In this document: one piece after another, positions 10,869 through 23,007 of the stretch
Layout of the letters: each line of letters opens with the position of its first letter
Position numbering within the stretch: position 1 is the first letter of the stretch
Translations under genes and position numbers: made by a program
Origin: Lepas anatifera
Taxonomy: Eukaryota > Arthropoda > Thecostraca > Lepadidae
Assembly: GCA_034440635.1 (NCBI GenBank)
Contig: JAOTON010000896.1
Coordinates: 1,867,001 to 1,931,000, forward strand
DNA length: 64,000 nt
Direction of reading: 5' to 3'
The notes under the pieces: generated by a model
The model's database searches: none
Told to the model about the DNA's origin: nothing
Seen by the model: the letters and a program-made list of their open reading frames with translations, nothing else

Positions 10869-11950
10869 CCGTCAAACACTCGTAAAATACCGAAACTGTG
10901 CGACACAATTAGCTTTAAGTTAACTCGGGAAGAAGATTGTCCAAGCAGAGAAGTTGAGGTCTTCGGTGTTTTCAGTGCTGGAAACCCACACACCAGCGGC
11001 CACAGGCCGCTACATGCCGCGGCCAAGATGACCGGCATACATTCCGTTGTATGTCCGGTATTTTCTCGAGAATTATACACTAATCCATTTGTATAACATT
11101 ATTATGTATCAATCAAAAAATATTTTATACCCAAAAATACGACTAAATCAATGAAAAGTTTGATCTCAATACAAATCCAGTAACAAATTCTAAACATAAA
11201 AACAGTAAAACGCCTGTATGGGCGTAAGCCAAGTGGGAACCTAATATCGGAAATGTAAAGGTAAAATTATTATAGACGAATCTTCATGCCGTGGACCCCT
11301 ATAAACGTGGTGTTTTCATTTTTGCATTTCATCGTCAACGCTGAACCCGTTCCGCATGTCTGAAAAGCAATATTTGTCATGAAATCTACATATAGCGCAT
11401 AATTTGGGAAATATTTTGTGCACAGGGAAAGTTAGGCTGCACGTTTGTAGTCCACGCTTTGGGATTTCTGAATATCATATCCTATAATAAAAAATGAAGT
11501 TGATAGATTTTGGAGTGCTGAGAGTAGTAATAAGTTGAAATAATATTTAGTGGCCTGCCTCCTTAAATCCTGGATGCAAAATGGACCCAATACACTGGGA
11601 CATTCGGATATGATATATTTGGACACAGCCCTTTATCAGAATCAGGTAGGTAAGCGACAGGTAAAATACAAATTATCGGTCATATGCTAGCAAGACCTTA
11701 ATTTGGTCATAGTGCAGCAAGAGCTCGAATTGAGTTTCATACACATACATTTTGTTTTTTTGTATTTTTCTTACACCAACAGGTCCAATGGCCCAATTAC
11801 AGGTGCAGTCGAATATAACAAAAACATACACAAAGTACCCACAAAACAGTTTTTAATGTAAAAATGGCCCTAGGAAAGACGAGAATTTTATTGCGCTGCC
11901 ATTGTACGAGCACAACGGATCATGGAAAAAATCGACGTCTCTACAGGAAT
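10869..11950. other. No gene; contains a dispersed repeat also near 16.6-16.9 kb
   Basis: 11416-11650 resembles 16600-16880: a GATAGATTTTGGAGTGC-like block, a CCTTAAATCCTGGATG/CCTCAAATCCCGGATG block and an AAGGGCTGTG block. The shared segment is a decayed dispersed repeat. The tail 11700-11950 may be the 3' part of the LINE whose RT lies at 11951-13152. No host gene seen. Confidence 0.4.
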
Positions 11951-13152
11951 TCAGAAAAAAACATTACAAATAGAAGGCACTCGTATAAAAGGACTACATT
12001 GCACTGTGTTCACACGCGCACGGCGCACGGCCCAGAGCGTCAGAGCACGCGAAGGTCTCGGGGGTATGTGTAGGCTGAAGGAGGAAAGCAGGCCGGGACA
12101 ATCTATTTTTCCATGATAAGGCTTGTGAAGAAATGTCAGGTCGTGTTGAGTCAGGAGAGATTTTGAGCTAGGTACTTTGAAGTGTGCTAGAGAATCATAA
12201 TCCATCAGAGGAAGTGGCTAGCTAGATTAACAATTTATGTTGAACCCGTTCTAAGCGTTTGAGGTGAGTATGTGCGGCTCCCGACCATACTGTGCATCCA
12301 TATTCAAGAATGTAGCGAACAAGGGCATAGTAAGCACAATTCAATGTCTTGTGGTTGAAACGAGCGGGTCTATTTTTCTGGGAAATCTGCATACTGCGTA
12401 TGACGAGACCCAACATTTTGTGCGATTTTGCAATAATGGCATCAATATGCGGCGTAAAGGTAAGTTTTATGTCCAGTATTATTCCGAGGTCTCGAGCCTC
12501 TGAGCGATGTTCCAAGGGCGTTCCATCAAGCAGGTATGTGGTGAGGAGGGGGGGTTTTGTGGAGAGAAAATGTTATGGTGTTGCATTTTGAAGGATTTAA
12601 TGTTAAGCGCCAGGTTCTTGACCAGTCAGATAGTTTGTTAATATCGGCCTGAAGAGCCTCGGCATCAGCGGGTGAAGAAATGCGATGATACAGTTTTATG
12701 TCGTCAGCACAACTAATTCAATTAGTGCCGATGATGGTGGGGAGGTCTGCCGTGAAGCAGATGAACAAGGGACCACATACACTGCCTTCTGGCACACCTG
12801 GCTGGACGGCACACCGCTCAGAAGCTGTCCCGTCAAGCACAATCCGCTGCCGACGGTCAGTGAGATAGGATTCTATCCAGGGGTGGGCGCGTCCGGTTAT
12901 GTTGAACATCTTAAGTTTATGTAGCAGAAGTGAATGATTGACACTAGTAAATGCAGAGGAATAGTCTGTATACACTGCGTCTGTTTGCACACCCTCCTGA
13001 ATAGAGTTCCAGCAATGTTCTAGGAATACAGCCAAATTAGAGGTGCAAGAACGATTTGGGAGAAAACGATTATAGAAAACCATCTTGAATTTGGGAGAAA
13101 ACCGTGTTTTAGAATGAATTATCAAGAACGGGATGTCGTGGCAATGATACAC
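11951..13152 (-). pseudogene. Second LINE RT (right copy), unsplit
   Basis: Minus-strand copy of the LINE RT seen at 7203-8880, without the TTAA insertion: frame 13152-12718 runs uninterrupted through ...SVNHSLLLHKLKMFNITG, crossing the empty TTAA at 12911-12914. It shares the TGA before CADD. A further frameshift separates LEHRSEARDLGIILD (frame 12515-12222). Unlike the left copy it retains YYALVRYILEYGCTVWSGAA and the C-terminal tail at 12205-11951 (KSLLTQHDLTFLHK, RARVNTVQCSPFIR), which is typical of this LINE group. Truncated upstream of the first RT motifs; no endonuclease is seen. Dead. Confidence 0.85.
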
Positions 13153-13683
13153 TGGCTACCTCTACACTACCTTACTGGCTACCTCTAACCTAAGCATTAT
13201 GCCCACGTGGTGCAGTTGAATGTGTTCTAAATGTAGAGCGGGACTCAGAGTTGGTAATAGTGAATGTCGGTATCGTCGGTGTGTAAAGGGTGTAAAAGAG
13301 TCGAGAAATAGGCATAGACGGCGGTCCAGCAGTCAGTCTTTACAGGCACGACGACAACGTAACACTGGTGGCAGCGGTAAACCACCCCTGAAGGTAGGTG
13401 TGTGCACATTGATCCCATTCATCCTCTGTGGCCTAGACGGGTTCTTGGGTCTGACTGTGAATACGTTTCGTAGTGTAGGACCTCTTCTCGGTTATGTAAT
13501 CTGCGGGGGCGTGGTAGAGGAGTGGTCAGCGTAGATGGCTTCCACGTAGCCGACCCGGGATCAAGGCCCGGTGGCTTCCCTGAACAAGGAGCAAGCTGGG
13601 CTCCTCTCAACAGCGAAAGAGTTGGCGACGCCATATGACCCTGGCGTCGGTAGGCCCCAAAAATCATTTATAAAATATGCGAT
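12306..13683. repeat. Right arm of inverted segmental duplication
   Basis: Reverse-complement counterpart of 6674-8881. The outer limit at 13683 (AAATATGCGAT) falls where similarity to the Penelope RT starts in the left copy, so the right arm has almost none of the RT. The inner limit at about 12306 is where the left copy is interrupted by the truncated TTAA element. Confidence 0.9.
13220..13534 (+). other. Copy of the 104-codon ORF of unknown meaning
   Basis: Plus-strand counterpart of the frame at 6821-7135, with a few substitutions (for example CRAGL for CRVGL, RRCVKG for RQCVKG). It is inside the right duplication arm. No function recognised. Confidence 0.25.
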
Positions 13684-14746
13684 TAACAGGCAGCATTTTC
13701 TAGTTCCCATATATATTATATGACCTATCTTTTAGACCCATAACCACTCTGCCAACACAGGTCTTTGCTGCTTCACATCTCACTTGCACCTTGCTATCAC
13801 AACAACATTTTCGGTAGCACTAACACAATATGGACAGTTAGTTAGTTAAAGTCTTGCTATAAGGCGTTCTGTGCAAAGCGCCTTTGCCCGCCTCTAAAGT
13901 GTGGGGGAGAATTTGCCGGGAGGGGTGTTTACTTCAATGTCGCAGAACAAGGGGGCGAAGCTTATTTCAAGGAATGGGTCGCGAAGTGTAGCAACACTTG
14001 CGAGGGAAGGGGATTGCTACGGCAGAGATGCCGAGCCTGGGACACAGATAGGATTTAAAAGGGTACGTAAAGATGATTGCCAGCGTAAAGATTAGTTTTT
14101 TTATTTTGTTCCTTGTTATCGAATGACCGTTCTGCTTACGTTACTCGAGTTCCTCCTTTGAAAAATAATAATTTTGGGTAATAAGAAACACCCGCAAGCA
14201 CCATAACGTGATGCCGCGGGTATTTATCCTGCAACCAGGAGGTGAGGTTACAGCACCCTCTATGGCTGGGTAGCCGCCGCATAGAGGAAGAGAGAATGGT
14301 AATAGAACAGATAGAGTGTTAGGGAGGGGTGTGAGTTGGTTAGCTGTGAGTCTTAGATATGGTTAGTAGTCAAGTAGTCCTTAAGTTAGGGTTAGTTGGT
14401 TAGCAAACATGAACGGATGGTTAGTTAGGGTTAGTTGGTTAGTTGAACTTTCTTTGCCTATGGTGGGAGCTATTCTGAGTCTACCATATTTTAGGACCAG
14501 ACAGTTAAAGCCTAGTTTGAAGCACCTATTGTTGAAATTTGTCAGGGGGACGTCTATAGTGTAATTGGTATTTCTTATATGAGGGGTGCTCTTCGGATGC
14601 AGGACAACGGCGGGAGTTTATATACGTCAGTGGCGGCAGTAATCAAAGGCGGTGGCACATCAAAGGGTGGATCGTGATAACTCTAATAGAACAAAGATAG
14701 CGCTCAAGTAGTTCAGTCACAACCGCCAGGTGTGACTATGCTGGGT
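13684..14746. other. No gene; degenerate TTAGGG/TTAGTTGG run
   Basis: 14330-14455 contains repeated GGTTAG, TTAGGGTTAG and GTTAGTTGG motifs, loosely telomere-like but not a clean array. The rest shows no recognisable gene; a 64-codon frame at 13901-14095 has no motif. Confidence 0.4.
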
Positions 14747-15348
14747 GCAATACCACAAAGGCGCCGCCTATCGCTATCATCTGGTGCGGTTATGGACTCT
14801 AATGCACGGCTGAATACCACAAAGGCGCCGCCTATCGCTATCATCTGGTGCGGTTATGGACTCTAATGCACGGCTGAATACCACAAAGGCGCCGCCTATC
14901 GCTATCATCTGGTGCGGTTATGGACTCTAATGCACGGCTGCATACCACAAAGGCGCCGCCTATCGCTATCATCTGGTGCGGTTATGGACTCTAATGCACG
15001 GCTGCATACCACAAAGGCGCCGCCTATCGCTATCATCTGGTGCGGTTATGGACTCTAATGCACGGCTGAATACCACAAAGGCGCCGCCTATCGCTATCAT
15101 CTGGTGCGGTTATGGACTCTAATGCACGGCTGCATACCACAAAGGTGCCGCCTATCGCTATCATCTGGTGCGGTTATGGACTCTAATGCACGGCTGAATA
15201 CCACAAAGGCGCCGCCTATCGCTATCATCTGGTGCGGTTATGGACTCCAATGCACGGCTGAATACCACAAAGGTGCCGCCTATTGCAATCGTCTGGTCCG
15301 GTTATGGACTCTAACGCACGGCAGCATATCACAAAGGCACTGCGCCAC
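14747..15348. repeat. Tandem repeat, 64-bp unit, about 9.5 copies
   Basis: The unit contains CCACAAAGGCGCCGCCTATC, CATCTGGTGCGGTTATGG and CTCTAATGCACGG. The GGCGCC core recurs at about 14761, 14825, 14889, 14953, 15017, 15081, 15145, 15209 and 15273, always 64 bp apart, with a last divergent copy at 15337. Early copies are nearly identical and the last two are more diverged. Because 64 is not a multiple of 3, a translated frame cycles through all three phases; the 99-codon plus frame at 15104-15403 is a by-product. Confidence 0.95.
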
Positions 15349-15399
15349 ATTTCAACACAGGTGTTCAATAGACATCAAATGGAACTGTCCTTACTCACG

Positions 15400-16520
15400 G
15401 TAACGCTGATGCCAGGGGTGTAGCCAGGATGCGGCGCCCCGAAAAGGGCCCGTGCGACAGCGTCAAAGGTGCCCCAAAATATCGCTGAGAAAAAAACGTC
15501 AAATGCAGTTTTTGCGTTAGCTAATCTAAAACGCCGCTTTAACACAGGCCCCGCTGGGGTGGGTGAAATTCGCCCCCTGGTTTTCCACAGATAACGCTGA
15601 AACCATGCGGCGCAGATCAACGAAACTTACGGTGCTTTATTCTTCATTAATTTTTCGCATCTGACTAAATTTTTTAGGTCAGATCATGTCAGGTTAAGGA
15701 GCTATCCAAGGTCAAGCGATCCGAACTCGAATTCTAAAGTCACGAGTTTGAAGCGGCGCCTAAGAAACATCAGCCCACCGATCAGCTTGTAACTTTAACA
15801 ATATGATGATGCCATTAGGGTTTAAAATCTGCTATCTCGGAATTTTGCTATTATTGACCTAAGGTGGGGTCAATGTTTTGGTCACCCCATTGTAAGTCTA
15901 CGGTGAAAAATAGAACGGGCTCGTTTTCAGTAAATACTGGATAGATAAGGCTGAAAAACCTCAAACCGTATATTCCTACCACGATCTTGACCACAAACTT
16001 GAGGTATTGACCATCTGACCTCTCAAAGGTCATGTCAGGTCACACGATTGTTTTGCCAATAACTTCTCACTGAATTGAGATAAAGCTCTTATTTTGCTTT
16101 CATTGTGCTTATATTATCACGGGGAGTCAATTGATATGCAACATGACCATATCAGGTCATCCCATGACCCTGACATAGCTTTGTGTCAGGTTATTTTAAT
16201 AATTTGACCTAGCAAGGTCACATTATACATAATTCGATTTGCCACGATGAGAAGAATCCAATGATGCCTGAATCTTTGCTCTAGCTCCGCTGAGTAAAAA
16301 TTTAGAGGGGGAAACGTACAATGCCCTGTTGTAAGTCCATGGAAACCTTCTTTGACCTATGCTGACCTCAATATTGACCTGACATAAAAATAATTCGTGT
16401 GATTTCTCTTCGACTTGTCCAGAGCTTTTGAATGCCGTTCGTAATTTTTATTTAACTTTCCTGGTAAATGAGATACGGAGGGGGCGGAATACGCCCCCAG
16501 CGCGGCGCGTCATGCCAGGG
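15400..16520. mobile_element. Decayed TGACCT-rich element with CAGGGGTGTAGCCAGG-like edge
   Basis: 15411-15430 reads GCCAGGGGTGTAGCCAGGAT, a hAT-like end motif that recurs near 59208 and 61070. From about 15640 to 16510 the sequence follows the layout of the TTAA elements: AGGTCAGATCATGTCAGG (15678), TTGACCTAAGGTGGGGTC (15855), ATCAGGTCATCCCATGACC (16151), GACCTAGCAAGGTCA (16205), and a terminal GGGGGCGGAATACGCCCCC palindrome near 16480-16500. No TTAA boundary can be assigned. Old copy. Confidence 0.55.
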
Positions 16521-17662
16521 ACCCCAGCGAAGTGCATGGCAAACCAGACCACAGCTAGAATATCTTAACTACGCCATGGCAAGCCATTTGATTACTTTGC
16601 ACATTGCTTAAGAACCAGTCTTGTGCTCGGAAAGTCAAAAGACATTTAATATTTGTTTCCCTTCTGGAGAAACTTGTTTCAAAGGTAGGTAGATTTCGGA
16701 GTGCACACCGATGAGCACGACTGCGTAGAAAATTTGTTGATTAGCATATCTCCTCAAATCCCGGATGGATGATAAAGCGAAAACAGAGCGATTATTCTGA
16801 AATTCAGGATCTCAGCTCATACCATGATCAAGAACTTCTTCAATCAAAACACTTGGTGAAGATCCCGAGGAAGGGCTGTGCTCGAATATATAATCACTAA
16901 GTATGTTTTTGCTGTATTATGCATCCAGGATTCAAGGATATAGGCCAATTAACAACTCAAATTTTTTATTTCTGGTGCCGGCCATTAGTGTTGATTATGC
17001 ACCTTCAGCGGCAGCCCATCGCGCAAAGCGCACGCTCACGTCACTTTTCCCCTTAGCGACCTCGACCTTAGTTGGATGGCTCTGGGATATCCGCAGGCCT
17101 CTGGCAACCTGGTATTTGACCAGTACACATTGGTAGTACGTCCTTTACTACCATGGGTAGTACACCATGACAGCTACCAGGATATATGGATATTACACTA
17201 AGAGAAACCAGGACGCCCCAAATTTGCTTACAAGTGTCTAGCTGTCAGGGTCTACGGCCAATTATGGGTTCAACTGGTTTCAAAGTTTCCGATAGTCACA
17301 TATATTCTTCTGATAGCACACCAGACCTCTGATGACTGCAAAGGGCTATGCTAAACATGGCGGCTTGTCCCTTAAAGGGAGGGCCCATTTGGTTTTGTTT
17401 ATTCGCGAGGGCCCTGTGGGTTACAATGGATCTTGATGGTTGTAAGCTAAATGGGTTATGGGGGGGGAAATTTTAACCATAAAAGGTCTTGCAGGTCCAA
17501 ACTGTCTGCTGTTTCAAAGAACTTTATCCGCTACAAAGATCTGCGGTGGGCTTACAGGGCCAACAGGGACCCTGGTATCGCCTTTAGAGGACCCAGCTGA
17601 CAAGAGAGGGCCCTGCTGACGATATAGAGTCCTATCGATCCACTGGTTCAAAGGCTCCTCTG
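16521..17662. other. No gene recognised
   Basis: 16600-16880 is the second copy of the dispersed repeat noted at 11416-11650. The 77-codon frame at 16903-17136 has no motif. From ~17340 onward GGGCCCAT and GGGCCCTG motifs appear, the leading edge of the GGGCCC array into which the next element is inserted. Confidence 0.4.
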
Positions 17663-18435
17663 TTAACACGCGCATTGACGGGGGCGGGTACCCGCCCCTC
17701 GGTTTTCGAGACAGTGAAAACGGCGGCGCGTAGGCCGCCGTACCTGGCATACCTTTTCCTCATCATTTTTACAACTTCTGTGAAAATTTTAAGGTTAGGT
17801 CATCTCAGGTCAGGTCACCAGTACAGGTCAAGTGACCCGACCTAAAAAGTTTAAGATAGCATAAGTCGGAGCAGGGTGAACTTATCCGATTGAAACTCAT
17901 ATCACATAATGGCCCCACCGGTTCTCTAACATGTGTTCCGGTATTTTGATATCGATGACCTAAGGTCAGGTACGAGGCATGACCTCTCCATTGGAAATAC
18001 ATGGGAAAAATGGTTTGTACGGAATAACTCAGTAACGGATGGTGATAGAGCATTTATTTTAGCTGCATTAGACTCGCCTGGGCTTTGCAGTTCTAATGAT
18101 ATGCATTTTATATTTGACCCTGACCTGACCTCAGGTCAGTAAATCCTTATTTGACCTAAGGTCAAATTATATATCATTTGATTCGGCTTGCTAAGAGGAT
18201 TCTATAGTTCAGTCTTTTGCTCTGTGTTTACTTGTTCGATGTAATGCCCGAAAAACTGAATTTTACATGTTATCCCTATGCGGCATGTTTTGACCTCTCG
18301 TGACCTTAAATGTGACCTGACAAAAATGGTCAATGTTTTGTGGAGAGTGATGGCAGCCCAACGCCGTTTACTTTTCGCACCTACCGTGGTTCTCAGATCT
18401 TGGGGCGGGTCCCCCCGTATTGGCCCTGCTGTTAA
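17663..18435. mobile_element. TTAA element, CACGCG family, inside a GGGCCC array
   Basis: The left end TTAACACGCGCATTGACGGG (TTAA 17663-17666) is followed by the GGGCGGGTACCCGCCC palindrome, a GC hairpin (about 17722-17741), and the AGGTCA-rich body in the same orientation as 10048-10868. The right end is eroded (GGGGCGGGTCCCCCCGTATTGG...), with a TTAA at 18432-18435. Many small deletions relative to the 10048 copy suggest older decay. It interrupts an array of GGGCCCTGCTGG-type repeats on both sides. Confidence 0.75.
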
Positions 18436-19690
18436 TGAGGGCCTTGATAGAGTGGGCCCTCCAGCCTAAAAACGACCCTGCTTGCCCCAATCGCCTTCTC
18501 ACATAAAGAGGGCTCAAGGTGTTCAGACAGCGCCCTGCTGGCTATAACTGGCCCTGCGACCCCCAGTGGGCCCTGCTGCCCAAAGAGCCTTGCTGGTGAT
18601 AGTGGCGTCATCGGTTGTAGAGAGCCCAGTTGAACAGAACGGGTCCTACTGTCGATAGAGGACCCTGGGGCTACAGTGGCTCAGAGAAATCATTTTTTCA
18701 AAGGGTTCTGAAGGTAAAAAAATCCCTGCTTGTCAAAGAATAGAGTGCTTGAGAGGGCTGAGAGTACCCTGTCTGACATGAAATACCACTGCGGGCCACA
18801 GAGAATAGTGCAGCTGGGCAGTGTGACCTCGAGGAGGCCTTCAGGGGGCCGTCGCATTAATAGCTTTTCTTTGGCTAAGCCTCTGTAGGGAGTCCACCTG
18901 ACCAGAAAGGGCCCTGATGACTATTTTGAACTATTTTGAAGACTATTGTAGTGGACGAGGGTCCTGAAGTCAGAGCGGCTGTGGGAAAAAAGGTCCCTGC
19001 TAGCCACAATGACCTTCTCACTTAAGAGACCCAGCTGGTCATACAGGGACCTGACGATCATAGCTGACCCTGTGAGCCGCAGTGGGCCCTGCTAGCCATG
19101 ATGCCTTTATCGGTTAAAGAGGGTCCGCCTTACTGAACAGGGCCCTTCTGTTGAGAGAGGGCCTTGGTGTCCACCACAGTGGTTCAGAGGACGCTCTTTT
19201 TACAGGGTTTCAATGGTCAAAAGGGCTTTGCTTGTCACAGAATGGGATTGTGTAGAGAGCTTTAGAGGACCATGTCTGATATGAAGTTCCACGACGGGCC
19301 ACTGAGTATGGTACGGTAGGGTCAGCGCGCCCTCGACGGGGCCCTCCGGGCTCTCATGTGGACTACCGCACCAGCCACCTCTCCTTGGTTACGTCTCTGT
19401 AGAGGGCCCAGCTGAGCAGCGGCCCAGCTGAGCCGCTGGCGATAGAGAGCCCTGCATTAACAGTCATTTATACTAGTTCAGAGGCTTATCTAGTTTAAGA
19501 GGGTTCTGATGATCAGAGTGGGCCCTGTGGGCTACTAGCTTCTACTAGCAGCGGTGACCTCCACACTTAAAGAGTACCTGGCTAGTAAGATAGGCATTGA
19601 CGGCTGTAGCTGGCCCTACGACTCGCACTGGGCCCTGCAGCCCAAAGAGCCCTGCAGGTCATAATGGTTTTATCGGTCAAGGAGCGCTCC
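18436..19690. repeat. Degenerate GGGCCCTGCTG minisatellite
   Basis: Loosely repeated units of the form GGGCCCTGCTGGC...AGAG, spaced roughly 25-40 bp, with long-range near repeats (a CAGTGGGCCCTGCTGCCC block recurs near 18570, 19090 and 19630). Sequence identity between units is low. No coding meaning. Confidence 0.75.
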
Positions 19691-20214
19691 TTTCCTTCCT
19701 TCCTTTGTTAAAATCTGACAACTTTGCCAGATTTTAACATGCAACTCAATGACAGCGTTTGTTTGTAGTTGGTAGAAAGTATCCGAATAGAAACCCGAAA
19801 TGTGATAGGCTAATTTAAAAAAATTGATTGCAACCATATTTAAGGTATTGACAGTAATACAAATAATTTCTTAAGTACTTTTCTGCCTAATCATTCTTTA
19901 TTTCGAAACCAAAACCACATCTTAACTAGTTTAAGTATCTTCAATGTTTACAAATTTGTAGTATTTTTGTAAAAATACTAAAAATTTGGAAAAGCGAATT
20001 AAGAAAAAATGAAAAAATGAATTAGTACAATGAATTAAGTATCTGGTACGTTCAAGGTACGACTAAATAACTGTCGCACTTAACTACGTTTAAGTACACA
20101 AAATATCAAGCAGCTACGCAGACTGTACAACAGAGACAAAGGAATAAGCGTGGGAATTGACTGTGAATTTGTGAAGATACAAAAACATTGAGCTTGCGGA
20201 GCGTCCACTCGCTT
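19691..20214. other. AT-rich stretch, no gene
   Basis: AT-rich sequence with repeated AAGTA/TTAAGTA words. No gene, tRNA or repeat boundary was recognised. Confidence 0.4.
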
Positions 20215-21029
20215 TTAACACTCGCACCCGCCTCCTCGTTTTTTGGAGATGGGATAAAAACGGCGGCGCGTAGTGCCGCCGTACTCGGCATACCTTTTCT
20301 CTGATCATTTTTACAACTTTTTTCTCAAAATTTTAAGGGTTAGGTCATCTCAGGTCAGGTCACCAACACATTTCAAGTGACCTAATCTCAAAAAAAAGTT
20401 TAAGATATCATAAGTCGGAACAGGCTGAACTTATCTGATTGAAACTCATACCACATAATGGGCCTACCAAGCTCTCTAAAACATGTTTTAATATTTTGTA
20501 TATCATTGACCTAAAGTCAGGTAAGAGGTACGTGGTTTTAACTAAATAACTTGGTAATGGCTGGGGATACAGTGTTTATTTTAGCTTCATTAGATTGGTC
20601 TTGTCTTTACAATTTTAATGATATGCATTTTGATTTAATCTAACCTTGAACTGGCCTCCAGTGAGGTGAAATCCCATTTTGATCTGATTTAAACTATCGA
20701 GGTCATATTACATATATTATATATAATTTGTTTCGGCTTGCTGCGAAGAATCTAATGGTCCAAATTGTTTTGCTCTATCTTTACTTGTTCAGATGATGTG
20801 ACCAAAAGCCTTCATTTACTTGTTATCCAGGGATGACATGTCTTGACCTCTAACGACCTTAAATGGGACTTGTAAAAGAAAAGATTCAAATATTTTCGAT
20901 AGAGATAGATAGATATAGATAGATAGATCGGTAGAGATAGATAGGATATGGACTACTTAACACCGCTTGCTGTTTTTCCTCTCCCGTCAAAGCGAAGGCG
21001 GCACAGACCCCCGTCAATGCGCGTGTTAT
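20215..21029. mobile_element. TTAA element, CACGCG family, diverged
   Basis: The left end is TTAACACTCGCACCCGCC (TTAA 20215-20218). The GC hairpin is at 20261-20282, with AGGTCA-rich blocks near 20340-20360 and 20500-20530. The right end is CCCGTCAATGCGCGTG followed by TTAT, a mutated TTAA. It contains a (GATA)n run at 20899-20948 and is closest to the truncated copy at 8882-9433. Confidence 0.8.
20899..20948. repeat. (GATA)n microsatellite
   Basis: Imperfect GATA tandem run inside the TTAA element. Confidence 0.9.
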
Positions 21030-21348
21030 ATCTATGAAGCGTAGTAAGCAGGGGTGGATCCAAGCAGGGGGCTAGGGTGACTCAAGCCTCTCAAATATTC
21101 CCCGCCCCTAGAGTTAATATATAGGCGATGGGCTGCCCGAGGTCTTGGCTGGTGAGGATGATCCCAATGCTGGGAACGATGACCCATAATTGGAAAAGCT
21201 TCTTCGAAAAATGAAAACACGTTCCATAAATGGAAGCACATGTGCTAGTACTTTCCTGCTGTAATGGTATGGTGTTTGAGCCATGTCTGCCGCCAAAAGG
21301 AAGAGGCAGGTAATGGATATTCAGCATATTTGAAATAGCACACAAACA
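21030..21348. other. hAT-like end fragment, no gene
   Basis: 21050-21065 reads AGGGGTGGATCCAAGCAG, similar to the GGGGCGGATCCAGGA ends of invertebrate hAT-like MITEs and to 24655. No second end or TSD was assigned. Confidence 0.35.
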
Positions 21349-22079
21349 TAGGGGAGGGTGGGGTGGGTTGTATCAGTTTTTACTCCAGGTTCATTAATTT
21401 CGTAACTACTTGGGATGGCCTCGTGATTTCAATACCATCTCGTAGCTGCATCCGTTGGCTTCCTTTTGCCGATAGATTTGTTTCTTTATCTTTACTGGTT
21501 TGTCTCCTACTGCCCGGCGAATGGACCTTTTCACTTGATACAACTTACCCCACCGGTTGGGTGAGTTGTATCACATGGTGGGTTAAGTTGTATCAGTGTG
21601 TCACGTTTCGAAGACTGTGCCTGCCACCGATCATGGCCGTGGGAACAACCTTCAACGAATTTAAAATTTAATTATAAACTTAACTTGCAATTTATTGCAC
21701 CAAACTATGGCCAATGCAGTACGAAATTCATGGCGACAAAAAACGCAAACGAAACATCAACCGTCCAGGTGTAAAGGTGACCCGTTTGGAACAAAGAAGC
21801 CAACACAATGCGACGAAACGGGCAAATTCTAGACTAGGTACCAGCAGACTTAAGTCAGGGCTAAAGTCTGTTCAGTCTGCAATTGTTCAATCTGAAAAGC
21901 CAGGTAAACGTATTAGTTATGGACTTACTAAGTAATCCCCTCACAATAGTTACGGGAAGGGTTGTTTCAGGGATACAGATGAATTGCATGGACGTTTGAA
22001 GGAGGAGGCGGTGGGCGAGCAGGGGTGTGCCTCGAATTTGTGAAGCGCAGGTGGGGATGTGGCCATAACTTCTCGGGAC

Positions 22080-22265
22080 TTGTTAGACTTTAATTTTTGC
22101 TTTTGCTTTCATTCCATCAGCGCGGCCTGTCTTGCACTTATCCTGGCCTGCACTTTTTGCAGCATAAATATTTGTACCTAATTTTTCGTTGTGGCTACCT
22201 GTGATCATATAGTGTTTTGGCAACAATGAATCTGTGGCGACATCCCTAATGAGCTGTATAGGCAG
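22080..22265. repeat. Direct repeat, copy 1 (copy 2 at about 23560-23740)
   Basis: Both copies run from ACTTGTTAGACTTTAATTTT through CCATCAGCGCGGCC to CGAATCTGTGGCGACA, about 185 bp each and ~1.49 kb apart. The material between them includes the GGGCCC array and the 144-bp tandem duplication, suggesting it was gained by duplication or insertion inside the element. Confidence 0.85.
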
Positions 22266-22289
22266 CGTGGGGTGCCTACCCATTTAAAC

Positions 22290-22990
22290 GGGTCCTAAAT
22301 AAGCTCAGGGGGCCAAAACTAGCTCAGGGGGCCAACCTTCAACTCATGGGGCCTAGACACGCTGAGGGGGCCCCAAAGCAGCTCAGGAGGCCCATACAAA
22401 ATAAGATGGCCAGACTAGCTGGGTGTCTTGACGAACTCATGGGGCCCAGATATGCACAACGGGTCCCAAACAAGCTGAAGGGGCCTATATCAGTTAAACG
22501 AACACGATACCAGCCCAGGGGGGCCCTTGCCAGCTCAAGGGAGACTAATCAAGCGAGGGGCCCTATGACCAAACCAGAGGCCCCTTAAGTAAATCCTATC
22601 ACGGGCCCTAGACCCAGCTCGTGGCTGCCACAATAATTTCACCTACAGGGTTATTTTTAGCTTAGGGGAGCCCAAAGCAGCAAAGGATCTAAGGCCAAGC
22701 CAGTAAGCTCCTGTGCAATACTCTTTCACGGTCCCAGAACAGCCCAGGGGCAACTTGAAAACTCGCTCTCAGATAGCTCAAAATTAATTCAGAGGGCCCA
22801 GGATCTGTTGAGGGGGCCCTTCACCAGTTAAGGGACCCCGCAAAAACTCAGAAGGCTCCAGTGGCGACACATTCAAGTTCAGTGTGAGGGCCTGGTCATC
22901 TAAAGCGGTCCCAGATCAACTGAGGGGACTCAGTATCAGCTCAAAGTAGCCACCAAAAACTCAGAGGCCCAGGCCCGCAGAGGCTGTGCG
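22290..22990. repeat. GGGGCCC-type minisatellite
   Basis: Degenerate units of the kind CTCAGGGGGCCAAACTAG..., spaced about 25-30 bp, in the opposite sense to the array at 18436. Similar arrays lie at 36061-36982, 43239-44620 and 58600-62380. Confidence 0.75.
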
Positions 22991-23007
22991 GCCTCTGATG
23001 CTTAGTT

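Noticed and set aside
14330..14455. Interstitial telomere array
   Set aside because: TTAGGG occurs only a few times among TTAGTTGG and GGTTAG variants; there is no regular tandem.
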